Shown: one piece after another, positions 16,233-24,235 of the stretch | How the letters are laid out: every line of letters begins with the position of its first letter | Position numbering within the stretch: the stretch's first letter is position 1 | DNA from: an uncultured Lachnospiraceae bacterium | GTDB taxonomy: Bacteria; Bacillota; Clostridia; Lachnospirales; Lachnospiraceae | Direction: 5' to 3' | Assembly (NCBI GenBank): GCA_902797025.1 | Contig: CADBRN010000020.1 | Span: 1 to 64,000, forward strand | Length of the DNA stretch: 64,000 nt | Translations under genes and position numbers: made by a program | The notes under the pieces: model-generated | The model's database searches: none | Told to the model about the DNA's origin: nothing | The model's input: only the letters and a program-made list of their open reading frames with translations

Positions 16233-17234
16233 ATGGATACAATTACATTGGCGCACGGCGCCGGCGGCGCTCAGACTTCGGATCTGATCACCTCAATTTT
16301 TCGCAGACATTTTGATAATGCGTATCTCACCTCGGATGACGCGGCGGTTCTTCCGGCCCCATCCGGCAGGATCGCGATGACGACGGACGGGTTTATCGTG
16401 CAGCCCCGCTTTTTTCCGGGAGGAGACGTCGGCCGCCTCTCTATCTGCGGGACGGTGAATGATCTCTCCTGTATGGGGGCCAGGCCGCTGTATCTGACGT
16501 GTTCGTTTGTGATCGAAGAAGGATTTCCGGTCGGGGAGCTGGACCGGATCGTGTCGTCGATGGGTGAAACCGCGCGGGAGGCGGCTGTCGTGATCGTCGC
16601 GGGGGATACGAAGGTGGCAGGAAAAGGTCAGGTCGACGGGCTCTTCATCACGACGGCCGGTGTCGGCGAACTTCTGCCGGGTATCGATCTGTCCGGGAAA
16701 AATGCGAAACCGGGAGATGCGGTGATCGTGACCGGAGATATCGGAAGGCACGGATGCGCGATTCTTCTCGCCCGTGATGAGTTCGGCATCGAGGCGGATG
16801 TAACGAGTGACGACGCGCCCCTATGGAGTGCGGTCGAATCGGTTCTCGGACACACGAAGGACGTTCACGCATTCCGGGATGCGACGCGCGGCGGAGTCGG
16901 GACGGTTCTTTATGAAATCGCGAAGGAAAGCGGGGTCGGGATCCGGATCGACCGCGGAAAAATCCCGGTTGATCCGGCGGTCGGCGGCGTTTGCGGCATG
17001 CTTGGCCTTGAGCCCCTGTATCTGGCCTGTGAGGGAACGATGGTCTGCTTTGCTCCGGCGGACCAGGCGGATGAGATCGTACGGATTCTGAGAAAAGGAA
17101 AATATACGGCGAATGCCGCGGTGATCGGTGAGGTTACGGCGGATCATGCGGAGCGGGTGACGGTGCGCACAGAGATCGGCGCGGAGACACTTCTTCCTCC
17201 GCCGGGAGGTGAGCTGTTGCCGAGAATCTGCTGA
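16233..17234 (+). CDS. hypE: Hydrogenase maturation factor HypE
   Basis: A 333-residue PurM-like ATPase that dehydrates the thiocarboxamide on its own C-terminal cysteine to thiocyanate, giving the cyanide ligands. The protein ends PRIC, the obligatory C-terminal motif, and begins with ITLAHGAGG, the family's N-terminal signature. RDATRGGVGTVLYEIA is also typical. CAGGGAGAG lies before the ATG. It is the last gene of the operon; hypA and hypB, needed for nickel insertion, are absent from the cluster. Confidence 0.96.
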   Translation: MDTITLAHGAGGAQTSDLITSIFRRHFDNAYLTSDDAAVLPAPSGRIAMTTDGFIVQPRFFPGGDVGRLSICGTVNDLSCMGARPLYLTCSFVIEEGFPVGELDRIVSSMGETAREAAVVIVAGDTKVAGKGQVDGLFITTAGVGELLPGIDLSGKNAKPGDAVIVTGDIGRHGCAILLARDEFGIEADVTSDDAPLWSAVESVLGHTKDVHAFRDATRGGVGTVLYEIAKESGVGIRIDRGKIPVDPAVGGVCGMLGLEPLYLACEGTMVCFAPADQADEIVRILRKGKYTANAAVIGEVTADHAERVTVRTEIGAETLLPPPGGELLPRIC

Positions 17235-17251
17235 CCCGGGGCGGCGCTGCA

Positions 17252-17412
17252 TTGAAACGAAAACTTTCCATACCCGTTATCAGCCGGTGCTTCGCCCTCT
17301 ATCTGGTTTGTTTCGCTTTCGCCGGCCATCTGTGGCTGCTGTCCGCGAACTGCCGGATTCTAAGGGCGAAGAGCCGGCGCCGATTTTCGTTATGGGAAGT
17401 TTTCGTTTTTAG
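17252..17412. repeat. Long imperfect inverted repeat (about 50-base arms)
   Basis: The arm starting at 17252 (reading ACGAAAACTT, then CTTCGCCCT about 30 bases on) matches the reverse complement of the arm ending at 17412 (GGGAAGTTTTCGT preceded by AAGGGCGAAG), with small indels. The loop is about 60 bases, and the right arm runs into a T-run. It lies between convergent hypE and the HAD gene. It could be a bidirectional terminator, a structured RNA or a decayed MITE. The right arm ends about at the HAD stop codon. Confidence 0.7.
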
Positions 17413-18068
17413 GTCAGCTCGAAAAAACTGTCGATAAAGCAGTCGGCGGTGCGGATCAATTCTTCCCGATCCGCTCTGCTGGCGTCGTCCGCGACGGCGA
17501 GTGTCCGGAATCCGGCGTTTTTCGCCGCCCGGACCGCCTGGAGCATATCCTCGGCGACGAGGACGTGCTCCGGCCTGACGCCGAGATCACGGGCCGCGAT
17601 CTGGTAGATCCGCGGCTCTTTTTTTGTCGTGTGATATTCCTCACAGACGTACATTTTGCCGAAAAAACCACGCAGACCGAGACGTGTCAGAGCGGCTTCT
17701 TCCTGCGCGGGTTCGCCGATCGTCGTCAGGACCATCGGAAGTCCGGCGGACGCGGACTGCTTGAGAAACGCTTTTGCGCCGTCCTTCGCAGGCACTTCAT
17801 ACCGGTAAAAATCATCGACGGTTTGCATCAGCCCCGCGCGGATCACATCCTTTGAATTTTCCAGATGATAATGCTCCTTCAGATACGTGACGCCTTCGTC
17901 GATGGTCATCGGAAAGAGAATTTTTCCGAGCTCCGTTTCCGGCTCGATCCCATTCGCCCGGAGATACCGGGCTCCGAGTTCGTCCCAGATCGGCATCGAG
18001 TCGATGAGCGTCCCGTCAATATCGAAGAGGATTGCCTGAATATCCGGAGGTAATTTCACGTTTTTCAT
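17409..18068 (-). CDS. HAD-superfamily phosphatase in thiamine-salvage operon
   Basis: A 219-residue haloacid dehalogenase-like hydrolase of the beta-phosphoglucomutase subgroup. Motif I is FDIDGTLIDS with both aspartates; LTTIGEP is close to motif II, and the motif IV region is HVLVAEDMLQA. It follows thiE by six bases in the same direction under the TPP riboswitch, so a role in thiamine metabolism, such as dephosphorylating a thiamine or pyrimidine phosphate, is plausible. The substrate is inference from context. Confidence 0.8.
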   Translation of the reverse strand: MKNVKLPPDIQAILFDIDGTLIDSMPIWDELGARYLRANGIEPETELGKILFPMTIDEGVTYLKEHYHLENSKDVIRAGLMQTVDDFYRYEVPAKDGAKAFLKQSASAGLPMVLTTIGEPAQEEAALTRLGLRGFFGKMYVCEEYHTTKKEPRIYQIAARDLGVRPEHVLVAEDMLQAVRAAKNAGFRTLAVADDASRADREELIRTADCFIDSFFELT

Positions 18069-18074
18069 GACGGT

Positions 18075-18728
18075 TCAGTCCATGCGAAGCGCGGATTTCG
18101 TCCGGGCAAGCAGATCCGCGGCGGCCTGTTTCCGGTCCGGTTTTGCGAAGATTGCCGAGATCACCGCGATGCCGCAGATGCCGCTTCCGGAAAGTTCCGA
18201 TACATTGTCGCGGGTGATGCCGCCGATGGCGATGACCGGGATGGAGACGGCCTCGCAGATCGAGCGCAGGGTTTCATGGCTGATGTCGTCTGCGTCGTCT
18301 TTCGATCCGGTCGGGAATACCGCGCCGACGCCGAGGTAATCGGCGCCCTCGCGCTCCGCGAGCAGCGCTTCTTCGACCGTCTGTGCGGAGACGCCGAGGA
18401 TTTTGTCCGGCCCGAGCATTTTCCGGACGGATCCGGCTTCCAGATCGTGCTGCCCGACGTGCACGCCGTCTGCGCCGCATTCCAGAGCCAGCGCTACGTC
18501 GTCATCCAGAACAAAGGGAACATGATACTCTTTGCAGAGCGACTGGATCTCCTTCGCTTCCTGTAAGAATTCGTCGTGGGGCAGGGCCATATCGTCCTTT
18601 TCACGGAGCTGGACGAATGTGACGCCGCCCTCCAGTGCCTCTCTGACGTCGTCGATCAGACGGCGTCCGCAGAGCCAGTGGCGGTCGGTCACCGCGTAAA
18701 GGAGAAGGGAGGATTTATCGAATTTCAT
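18075..18728 (-). CDS. thiE: Thiamine-phosphate synthase ThiE
   Basis: A 217-residue TIM-barrel enzyme that joins hydroxymethylpyrimidine diphosphate and thiazole phosphate into thiamine phosphate. Typical segments are LYAVTDRHWL at the N-terminus, VTFVQLREKD, the pyrophosphate site region DDDVALALECGADGVHVGQ, YLGVGAVFPTGSK, and VIAIGGIT. The open frame extends upstream, but the ATG at 18728 gives the family start and overlaps thiM by 14 bases. It is the second gene of the riboswitch-controlled operon. Confidence 0.95.
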   Translation of the reverse strand: MKFDKSSLLLYAVTDRHWLCGRRLIDDVREALEGGVTFVQLREKDDMALPHDEFLQEAKEIQSLCKEYHVPFVLDDDVALALECGADGVHVGQHDLEAGSVRKMLGPDKILGVSAQTVEEALLAEREGADYLGVGAVFPTGSKDDADDISHETLRSICEAVSIPVIAIGGITRDNVSELSGSGICGIAVISAIFAKPDRKQAAADLLARTKSALRMD

Positions 18729-19536
18729 AGCGGGCTCCTTTCTCCAGCGTCTCGCCGTCCATGTTGCAGATCGCGTCGATGATGCGGTTCCGGTACGTCG
18801 CATTGCCGTCGCCCTCCTGCATTCTGGACCATCCGATTTCTCCGGAAAGTCCCATCAGGCAGACGGCTGCGGCGGATGCCTCCAGCGGACGGTCCGGGTT
18901 CGCCGTGACGTACGCGGTCATCAGGGCCGAGAGCTGGCATCCGGTTCCGGTGATCCGTCCCATCTCCGGCCGTCCGTTCCGGATGCAGAAGCAGCGGTCC
19001 GCGTCCGCGACGAGATCGATGGCGCCGGTGATGGCGATGATGCTTCCGGTCGTCTTCGCGTAACTCTTCGCGAAGGAAACCATATCGTCCAGGTTTTCGT
19101 CCGTGACTGCGTCCGCGGCATCTGCGTCGACTCCCTTCGTCGTCGTACTGCCGAGGGCGAGAGCCTTCAGTTCGGAGACATTTCCGCGGATCACATGGAA
19201 TGGAAGTTCCTCCATGAGGCTGACCGCGGTCTCCGTACGGAGACTGCTGGCCCCCGCTCCGACCGGATCCAGCAGGAGCGTGTGGTGCAGGTCGGCGGCC
19301 TTTTTCCCGGCGATGTGCATCGCTTCGATGCTGCGCATATTTAAGGTTCCGATATTGATGTCGATTCCTCCGCAGATGGATGTGATATCTTCGACATCCT
19401 TCGGTTCGTCTGACATAATCGGGCTTCCGCCGCAGGCGAGAAGCACGTTTGCTACGTCATTGACCGTAACGTAATTTGTGATGCAGTGGATGAGCGGTGT
19501 TTTTTCTCTGACGTTATTGAGACATTCAGCGAACAT
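18715..19536 (-). CDS. thiM: Hydroxyethylthiazole kinase ThiM
   Basis: A 273-residue ribokinase-like enzyme that phosphorylates hydroxyethylthiazole for thiamine salvage. LIHCITNYVTVNDVAN, ACGGSPIMSDEP, LDPVGAGAS, and GTGCQLSAL with the catalytic cysteine are all family hallmarks. A perfect AGGAGG site precedes the ATG at 19536. It is the first gene of thiM-thiE-HAD, immediately downstream of a TPP riboswitch and terminator. No de novo thiamine genes are visible, so the operon is for salvage. Confidence 0.96.
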   Translation of the reverse strand: MFAECLNNVREKTPLIHCITNYVTVNDVANVLLACGGSPIMSDEPKDVEDITSICGGIDINIGTLNMRSIEAMHIAGKKAADLHHTLLLDPVGAGASSLRTETAVSLMEELPFHVIRGNVSELKALALGSTTTKGVDADAADAVTDENLDDMVSFAKSYAKTTGSIIAITGAIDLVADADRCFCIRNGRPEMGRITGTGCQLSALMTAYVTANPDRPLEASAAAVCLMGLSGEIGWSRMQEGDGNATYRNRIIDAICNMDGETLEKGARYEIR

Positions 19537-19576
19537 TTTGTAGTCCTCCTTTTGACAGAACGGAACAGATGCCTGT

Positions 19577-19613
19577 AAAAAACGGACGCCCCGCCGGGCG
19601 CCCGCTTTGTCCG
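19577..19613 (-). terminator. Riboswitch expression-platform terminator
   Basis: On the minus strand CGGAC (19613-19609) pairs with GTCCG (19587-19583) with an inner GC-rich stem, followed by six U (19582-19577). It lies between the TPP aptamer and thiM, so ligand binding would favour termination. Confidence 0.8.
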
Positions 19614-19615
19614 AA

Positions 19616-19711
19616 GTATCTTCCCTACGTTGGCATTACCCAAATCAGGTTCAAAGGTACCGGGCGGTCACAGCCCGATCTCAGCGCGTCTTCGCGACGG
19701 CTCCCTTATTT
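19616..19711 (-). promoter_or_regulatory. TPP riboswitch (THI element)
   Basis: The minus strand carries the conserved THI-box elements in order: GGGAGCC, GCTGAGATCGGG, CCTTTGAACCTGAT, GGGTAATGCCAACG and TAGGGAAG. It lies just downstream of a promoter and upstream of thiM, and should reduce expression when thiamine diphosphate is abundant. Confidence 0.97.
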
Positions 19712-19719
19712 GCTTATTT

Positions 19720-19748
19720 ATAGTAGCCAATTCGGGCTGGAAAGTCAA
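19720..19748 (-). promoter_or_regulatory. Promoter of the thiM operon
   Basis: On the minus strand TTGACT (19748-19743), a 17-base spacer and TACTAT (19725-19720) lie just before the TPP riboswitch aptamer. Confidence 0.7.
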
Positions 19749-19859
19749 TTGTTCCGTCAGACCTTACGCGGAGTCCTTGCTGTTTTGTGTTGCGGGAAAA
19801 AGCGGATGCGGATATGATAAAACCATAGGATTCCGGATGATAGTGAAAGAGGGAATGGT

Positions 19860-20894
19860 ATGGAAGTCAGGAACTGGACGTATAAGGATTTTCCGGAATG
19901 GACAGAGGTACCGGATGGCGCGGAGATGATTCCGGTCACAGGCGATGAGCCGGGGACGTTTTACGTGCCGGACGTCGAATATGCGCGTCCGGACGGAATC
20001 CCCCTGCACCTGCAGATTCTGATGCCGGTTTCGCGCAGGGAACCGGAAAAATCCTGCCCCTGCATCGTCTATGTGCAGGGATCCGGCTGGATGGAGCAGG
20101 ACTGCTATCACAGCGTCGGCCGTATCGCGAAGCTTGCAGAGAGGGGATACGTCATTGCGGTTGTACAGTACCGCCACTCCGGTCAGGCGGGATTTCCGGC
20201 GCAGATTCAGGATGCGCGGAATGCGGTTCGTTTCATGAGAAAAAACGCGCAAACATGGCATGTCATTCCGGATCAGATTTTTCTCGCGGGATCCTCATCG
20301 GGCGGCCACACGGCGGTTTTCGCGGCGCTCGCCGGTCCGGATGACTGTACGGAAAACGGCATTCCGTTTCCGGAGGCGCAGCTGCCGCTTTTTTCCGGAG
20401 GCGCGGCGGATCCGGAGCATCTACGGCTGTCCCGCACGCAGAAGGGCGTCCGGGTGATGTTTGACCGGAATCAGTACCCGGGTGTCAGCGCGGGCGTGTG
20501 CGGTGTGATCGATCTGTACGGGTGCGTTTCCGTACGCAGAGAGGATGATTTCCCGTCGCTGTATCCGAGATGGCAGGAGGGCGGTATGGATACGTCGTTT
20601 CTGTCTCATATTCCGGAGGCGGAACGCCCCGGCATCTCGGAGCGCGCAACGGCGGTCTGCTGGATCACGGAAAAGACGAAGATCCCGCCGGTTTTTATCG
20701 CTCACGGGACGAAGGACCGCATTGTGAATACGCGCCAGAGTGTTGAATTGTACCAGACGCTCAGAAAATCCGGGATTCCCTGCGAACTTCATCTGCTCGG
20801 GGGAGCCGATCACGGCGGCCCGGAATTCTGGATGGATGCGATTCTCGACAGAGAGGTTCACTTTCTTCGGGAAAATCTCCGGGGCACCGTATGA
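19860..20894 (+). CDS. Alpha/beta-hydrolase, esterase/lipase-like
   Basis: A 344-residue alpha/beta-hydrolase of the BD-FAE/carboxylesterase type. The nucleophile is Ser146 in GSSSGG; the acid is probably the Asp of HGTKDRIV and the base the His of GGADHGGPEF. YVQGSGWMEQD probably forms the oxyanion-hole region, replacing the usual HGGG-like motif. There is no signal peptide, so it acts in the cytoplasm. It is a single gene, divergent from thiM, with no context that reveals the substrate. AGAGGGAATGGT before the ATG is a modest ribosome site. Confidence 0.8.
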   Translation: MEVRNWTYKDFPEWTEVPDGAEMIPVTGDEPGTFYVPDVEYARPDGIPLHLQILMPVSRREPEKSCPCIVYVQGSGWMEQDCYHSVGRIAKLAERGYVIAVVQYRHSGQAGFPAQIQDARNAVRFMRKNAQTWHVIPDQIFLAGSSSGGHTAVFAALAGPDDCTENGIPFPEAQLPLFSGGAADPEHLRLSRTQKGVRVMFDRNQYPGVSAGVCGVIDLYGCVSVRREDDFPSLYPRWQEGGMDTSFLSHIPEAERPGISERATAVCWITEKTKIPPVFIAHGTKDRIVNTRQSVELYQTLRKSGIPCELHLLGGADHGGPEFWMDAILDREVHFLRENLRGTV

Positions 20895-20902
20895 AAATCC
20901 GG

Positions 20903-20931
20903 TTGCTCTCCGGACGTAATTGCACTATATT
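20903..20931 (+). promoter_or_regulatory. Promoter-like sequence upstream of purF-like gene
   Basis: TTGCTC (20903-20908), a 17-base spacer and TATATT (20926-20931), about 125 bases before the purF-like start. Confidence 0.45.
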
Positions 20932-21056
20932 GTAAGAGCCACAGACAGGCTGCGGCGGACAGCGCAGGAGTTTTACCGCTGCCATCTGCATCCTGTGTAG
21001 AAGAAAACGGCATATAAGAAGGCAGTGTTATAAGAAAGCAGAATACGGGAGGTACC

Positions 21057-22478
21057 ATGGGCGGATTTTTTGGAGTTGCATCACGGGAGGATTGTGTGTT
21101 CGATCTGTATTACGGAACGGACTACCACTCTCACCTCGGTACGAGACGCGCAGGCATGGCAGTTTACGACGCGAAGAAAGGGTTTGACCGCTCGATCCAC
21201 AACATCGAGACGACGAATTTCCGTCCGAAATTTGAGAAGGACATTCAGGAGATGACCGGGCATATCGGAATCGGATGTATTTCCGATTTTGAGCCGCAGC
21301 CTCTGATCGTCCGCTCCCATCTGGGCACCTACGCGATCACAACAATTTCGAAAATCAACAATCTGAAAGAAATTACGGACGGACTCTTTAACAGCGGGTT
21401 TTCACATTTCCTCGAGATGAGCGGAGGCGAGGTAAATCCGACCGAGGTGGTTGCTGCCCTGATCAATCAGAGAGACAGCTTTGTCGAAGGAATCCGCTAC
21501 GCGCAGGAGAAGATCGACGGGACACTGAATCTCCTGTTGATGACAAAGGACGGGATTTACTGCTCACGGGACCGGCTCGGAAGGCTGCCGCTGGAGATCG
21601 GAAAAAACGAGAACGGATACTGTGCCTGCGTGGAGAGTTTTTCCTACCTGAATCTCGGCTATCAGGCTGAGAGGGAACTCGGGCCGGGTGAGATCGACAA
21701 GATCACGCCGGAGGGATGCGAGGTTCTGGCGCCGGCCGGGAAGAAAATGCGCTTCTGCACATTTATGTGGATCTATTACGGCTACACGCCGTCGAATTAC
21801 GAGGGACTGAACGTGGAACAGGTCCGGTACCGCTGCGGCGCCGCTCTCGCGGAGCGCGACATGAAGCGGGGAATCCATCCGGATCTCGTCGCAGGTGTGC
21901 CGGATTCCGGAATCGGGCATGCGATCGGATACTCGAATCATTCCGGTGTTCCGTACGCCCGCCCGTTCGTCAAATACACGCCGACGTGGCCGCGCTCCTT
22001 TATGCCGCCGTTCCAGAACCGCCGCGATCTGATCGCGAAGATGAAGCTGATCCCGATCCCGGAGCTGATCGACGGAAAGAGTCTGCTGCTCATCGACGAC
22101 TCGATCGTCCGCGGAACGCAGCTGCGTAATACGACGGAATATCTGTATAACAACGGTGCGAAAGAGGTTCATATCCGTCCGGCGTGTCCGCCGCTCGTAT
22201 TCGGATGCAAATATCTGAATTTCTCGCGGTCGAATTCGGAAGACGAACTGATCACGCGTCGTGTGATCGAAAAACTTGAGGGAACAAAGGAACTGACGCC
22301 GGAAATTCTTGACCGGTATACCGATCCGGATTCGGAAGAATACAGGGCGATGCTGCTCGAGATCGGGAAACAGCTGAACTTCACATCCCTGTATTACCAT
22401 CGTCTTGACGATATGCTCGCCTCGATCGACATCGATCCGTGCTGCCTCTGCACGTACTGCTGGTCCGGGCGCGAGTAA
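21057..22478 (+). CDS. PurF-like amidophosphoribosyltransferase lacking the glutaminase cysteine
   Basis: A 473-residue protein aligned end to end with PurF. The C-terminal transferase domain keeps the PRPP motif LLIDDSIVRGTQ. The cysteines typical of the [4Fe-4S] Bacillus-type enzyme appear retained (FCTFMWIYY region, CPPLVFGC, and C-x-x-C at CCLCTYC). The N-terminus is MGGFFGVAS, whereas active enzymes need a cysteine as first mature residue (MCGI/V-type or a cleaved propeptide). The glutaminase site is therefore probably dead, and it might use ammonia, depend on another glutaminase or be regulatory. GGGAGGTACC precedes the ATG. No other purine genes are nearby. Confidence 0.85.
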   Translation: MGGFFGVASREDCVFDLYYGTDYHSHLGTRRAGMAVYDAKKGFDRSIHNIETTNFRPKFEKDIQEMTGHIGIGCISDFEPQPLIVRSHLGTYAITTISKINNLKEITDGLFNSGFSHFLEMSGGEVNPTEVVAALINQRDSFVEGIRYAQEKIDGTLNLLLMTKDGIYCSRDRLGRLPLEIGKNENGYCACVESFSYLNLGYQAERELGPGEIDKITPEGCEVLAPAGKKMRFCTFMWIYYGYTPSNYEGLNVEQVRYRCGAALAERDMKRGIHPDLVAGVPDSGIGHAIGYSNHSGVPYARPFVKYTPTWPRSFMPPFQNRRDLIAKMKLIPIPELIDGKSLLLIDDSIVRGTQLRNTTEYLYNNGAKEVHIRPACPPLVFGCKYLNFSRSNSEDELITRRVIEKLEGTKELTPEILDRYTDPDSEEYRAMLLEIGKQLNFTSLYYHRLDDMLASIDIDPCCLCTYCWSGRE

Positions 22479-22489
22479 CGGACGCTTCG

Positions 22490-22569
22490 CGTGCATGGAG
22501 AAAGCGGCGGAATGCTTCCTTTCCTCCATGCACGTGCAGGGCTTCTGCCGGGGGAGGAAGAAGCCTGCA
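22490..22569 (+). other. Two strong hairpins after the purF-like gene
   Basis: CGTGCATGGAG (22490-22500) pairs perfectly with 22524-22534. A second imperfect hairpin, TGCAGG-GCTTCT with AGAAGCC-TGCA, spans 22535-22569. Neither is followed by a T-run, so they are more likely RNA-stabilising structures, or paired with Rho, than classic terminators. Confidence 0.55.
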
Positions 22570-22654
22570 GGATTTCATAATACAGGATCGAAATCCGTTG
22601 ACAATTCCGGCAGTTCCTACTAATATGAAATCAGCCAATCAAATATTTTTGTTT

Positions 22655-22714
22655 GCATGAGATCAGAGAATAGCAAATGTTGAGAGACCTTGCTGTGCCC
22701 TGCTCTCTTTTTTT
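22655..22714 (+). promoter_or_regulatory. Leader with terminator, likely GlpP antitermination target
   Basis: GCATGAGA (22655-22662) is followed by AGAGAATAGCA, which can pair with TGCTCTCT (22701-22708), and seven T (22708-22714), 58 bases before the first glp gene. A very similar GCATGAGA-GAGAAT stretch precedes the leader terminator at 26845-26889. In Bacillus, GlpP prevents termination in glp leaders; GlpP is encoded as the last gene of this operon. Confidence 0.65.
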
Positions 22715-22771
22715 ATGCAGCCGGGCGGCAAAGGGTACGATCACGTCTTATTGTCAGGAAAGGAGACGGAA

Positions 22772-24211
22772 ATGGTAGATGTAACCATTATCGGTGCCGG
22801 AGTGTCCGGCAGCGCGGTAGCGAGAGAGCTTTCGCGCTACAAAGTTTCGATCTGCGTCCTCGAAAAAGGTGAGGATGTCTGCAGCGGCACTTCGAAAGCA
22901 AACAGCGCCATCGCGCACGCAGGGTATGACGCGCGTCCCGGCACGCTCATGGCGAAGCTGAATGTTGAGGGAAACCGCATGATGGAGACGCTCTCAAAGG
23001 AGCTGGATTTTCCGTTTCTGAAAATCGGATCCCTTGTCGTCTGCACTGATTCCGAAGAAAAAGAAAAACTGAATGATCTGCTGGAGCGCGGACGACAGAA
23101 CGGCGTTGAGGGACTCAGGATTGTTGAGCGCGAAGAACTCGTAAGGATGGAGCCGAATATTTCCGATCAGGCCTGCGCGGCGCTTTATGCCCCGACGGCC
23201 GGAATTGTCTGCCCGTTTATGATGAATATCGCGATGGCGGAAAATGCAGCGGTCAACGGAGCCGACTTCCATCTGAACACAGAAGTGACCGGCATCCGAA
23301 GAATCAGGGGCGGTTACGCGGTCGAGACAAATCACGGTGAGATTGAGACACGGTATATTGTCAACGCGGCCGGCGTGCACGCGGATGAGATTCACAATAT
23401 GGTAAGTGCGGATAAAATGCACATCATTCCGCGGCGCGGCGAGTATCTGCTGCTCGACAAGAGCGCGGGGAATCACGTGCACAGCACGATTTTCATGCTT
23501 CCGGGCAAGATGGGCAAGGGAGTTCTTGTGACTCCGACTGCGCATGGCAATCTGCTCGTCGGTCCGACCGCTGTGAATATCGAAGATAAAGAGGGTACAA
23601 ATACAACACGCGAGGGACTTGCTGAAGTCCTCGCAAAATCGTCCCAGACGGTCAAAAATATTCCGTACCGGGAGGTGATCACATCCTTCGCCGGCCTGCG
23701 CGCCTTCGAGGAGCGCGACGACTTTATCATCGAGGAGGTGGCGGATGCGCCGCAGTTTATCGACTGCGCCGGCATCGAGTCACCGGGACTCACATCAAGT
23801 CCGGCGATCGGCGTCATGATCGCGGAGATGATCCGGGATAAAATGGGCCTGGAGAAAAAGGAAAACTTCATCGCAAAACGGAAGGGAATTCTTGATCCGA
23901 AGAAGCTCAGCAAGGAGGAGCGGCGTGAGCTGATCAAAAAGCATCCGGCGTACGGCAATATCATCTGCCGCTGCGAGATGATCACGGAGGGAGAGATTCT
24001 TGACGCGATCCACCGTCCTCTCGGGGCGCGCTCGCTCGACGGTGTGAAGAGAAGAACACGCGCAGGTATGGGACGGTGTCAGTCCGGCTTCTGCTCGCCG
24101 CGGGTAATGGAAATACTCGCGCGGGAGGTGCCGGATATGACGATGATGGACGTGACGAAATGCGGCGGCGATTCGAAGCTGATCGTCGGCGAGATCAAGG
24201 ACAGGCTGTAA
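22772..24211 (+). CDS. FAD-dependent glycerol-3-phosphate dehydrogenase-like oxidoreductase with BFD domain
   Basis: A 479-residue flavoprotein of the GlpA/GlpO type. The FAD dinucleotide fold is VTIIGAGVSGSAVARELS at the N-terminus; GIESPGLTSSPAIG is typical of the DAO family. The C-terminal BFD-like [2Fe-2S] domain has cysteines in ICRCEMI and GRCQSGFCSP. This is the anaerobic GlpA-like architecture, found in Clostridia with a second flavoprotein and a DUF1667 protein, as here. AGGAAAGGAGACGG precedes the ATG. Membership of an operon with glpP makes oxidation of glycerol-3-phosphate the likely reaction. Confidence 0.88.
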   Translation: MVDVTIIGAGVSGSAVARELSRYKVSICVLEKGEDVCSGTSKANSAIAHAGYDARPGTLMAKLNVEGNRMMETLSKELDFPFLKIGSLVVCTDSEEKEKLNDLLERGRQNGVEGLRIVEREELVRMEPNISDQACAALYAPTAGIVCPFMMNIAMAENAAVNGADFHLNTEVTGIRRIRGGYAVETNHGEIETRYIVNAAGVHADEIHNMVSADKMHIIPRRGEYLLLDKSAGNHVHSTIFMLPGKMGKGVLVTPTAHGNLLVGPTAVNIEDKEGTNTTREGLAEVLAKSSQTVKNIPYREVITSFAGLRAFEERDDFIIEEVADAPQFIDCAGIESPGLTSSPAIGVMIAEMIRDKMGLEKKENFIAKRKGILDPKKLSKEERRELIKKHPAYGNIICRCEMITEGEILDAIHRPLGARSLDGVKRRTRAGMGRCQSGFCSPRVMEILAREVPDMTMMDVTKCGGDSKLIVGEIKDRL

Positions 24212-24235
24212 TCGGACAGAGGAAGGACGAAGACC

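Noticed and set aside
17252..17437. A short hydrophobic frame inside the long inverted repeat after hypE
   Set aside because: It starts with TTG without a ribosome site and is better explained by the hairpin.
22490..22569. Classic terminator for the purF-like gene
   Set aside because: Strong stems but no T-run follow; listed only as hairpins.
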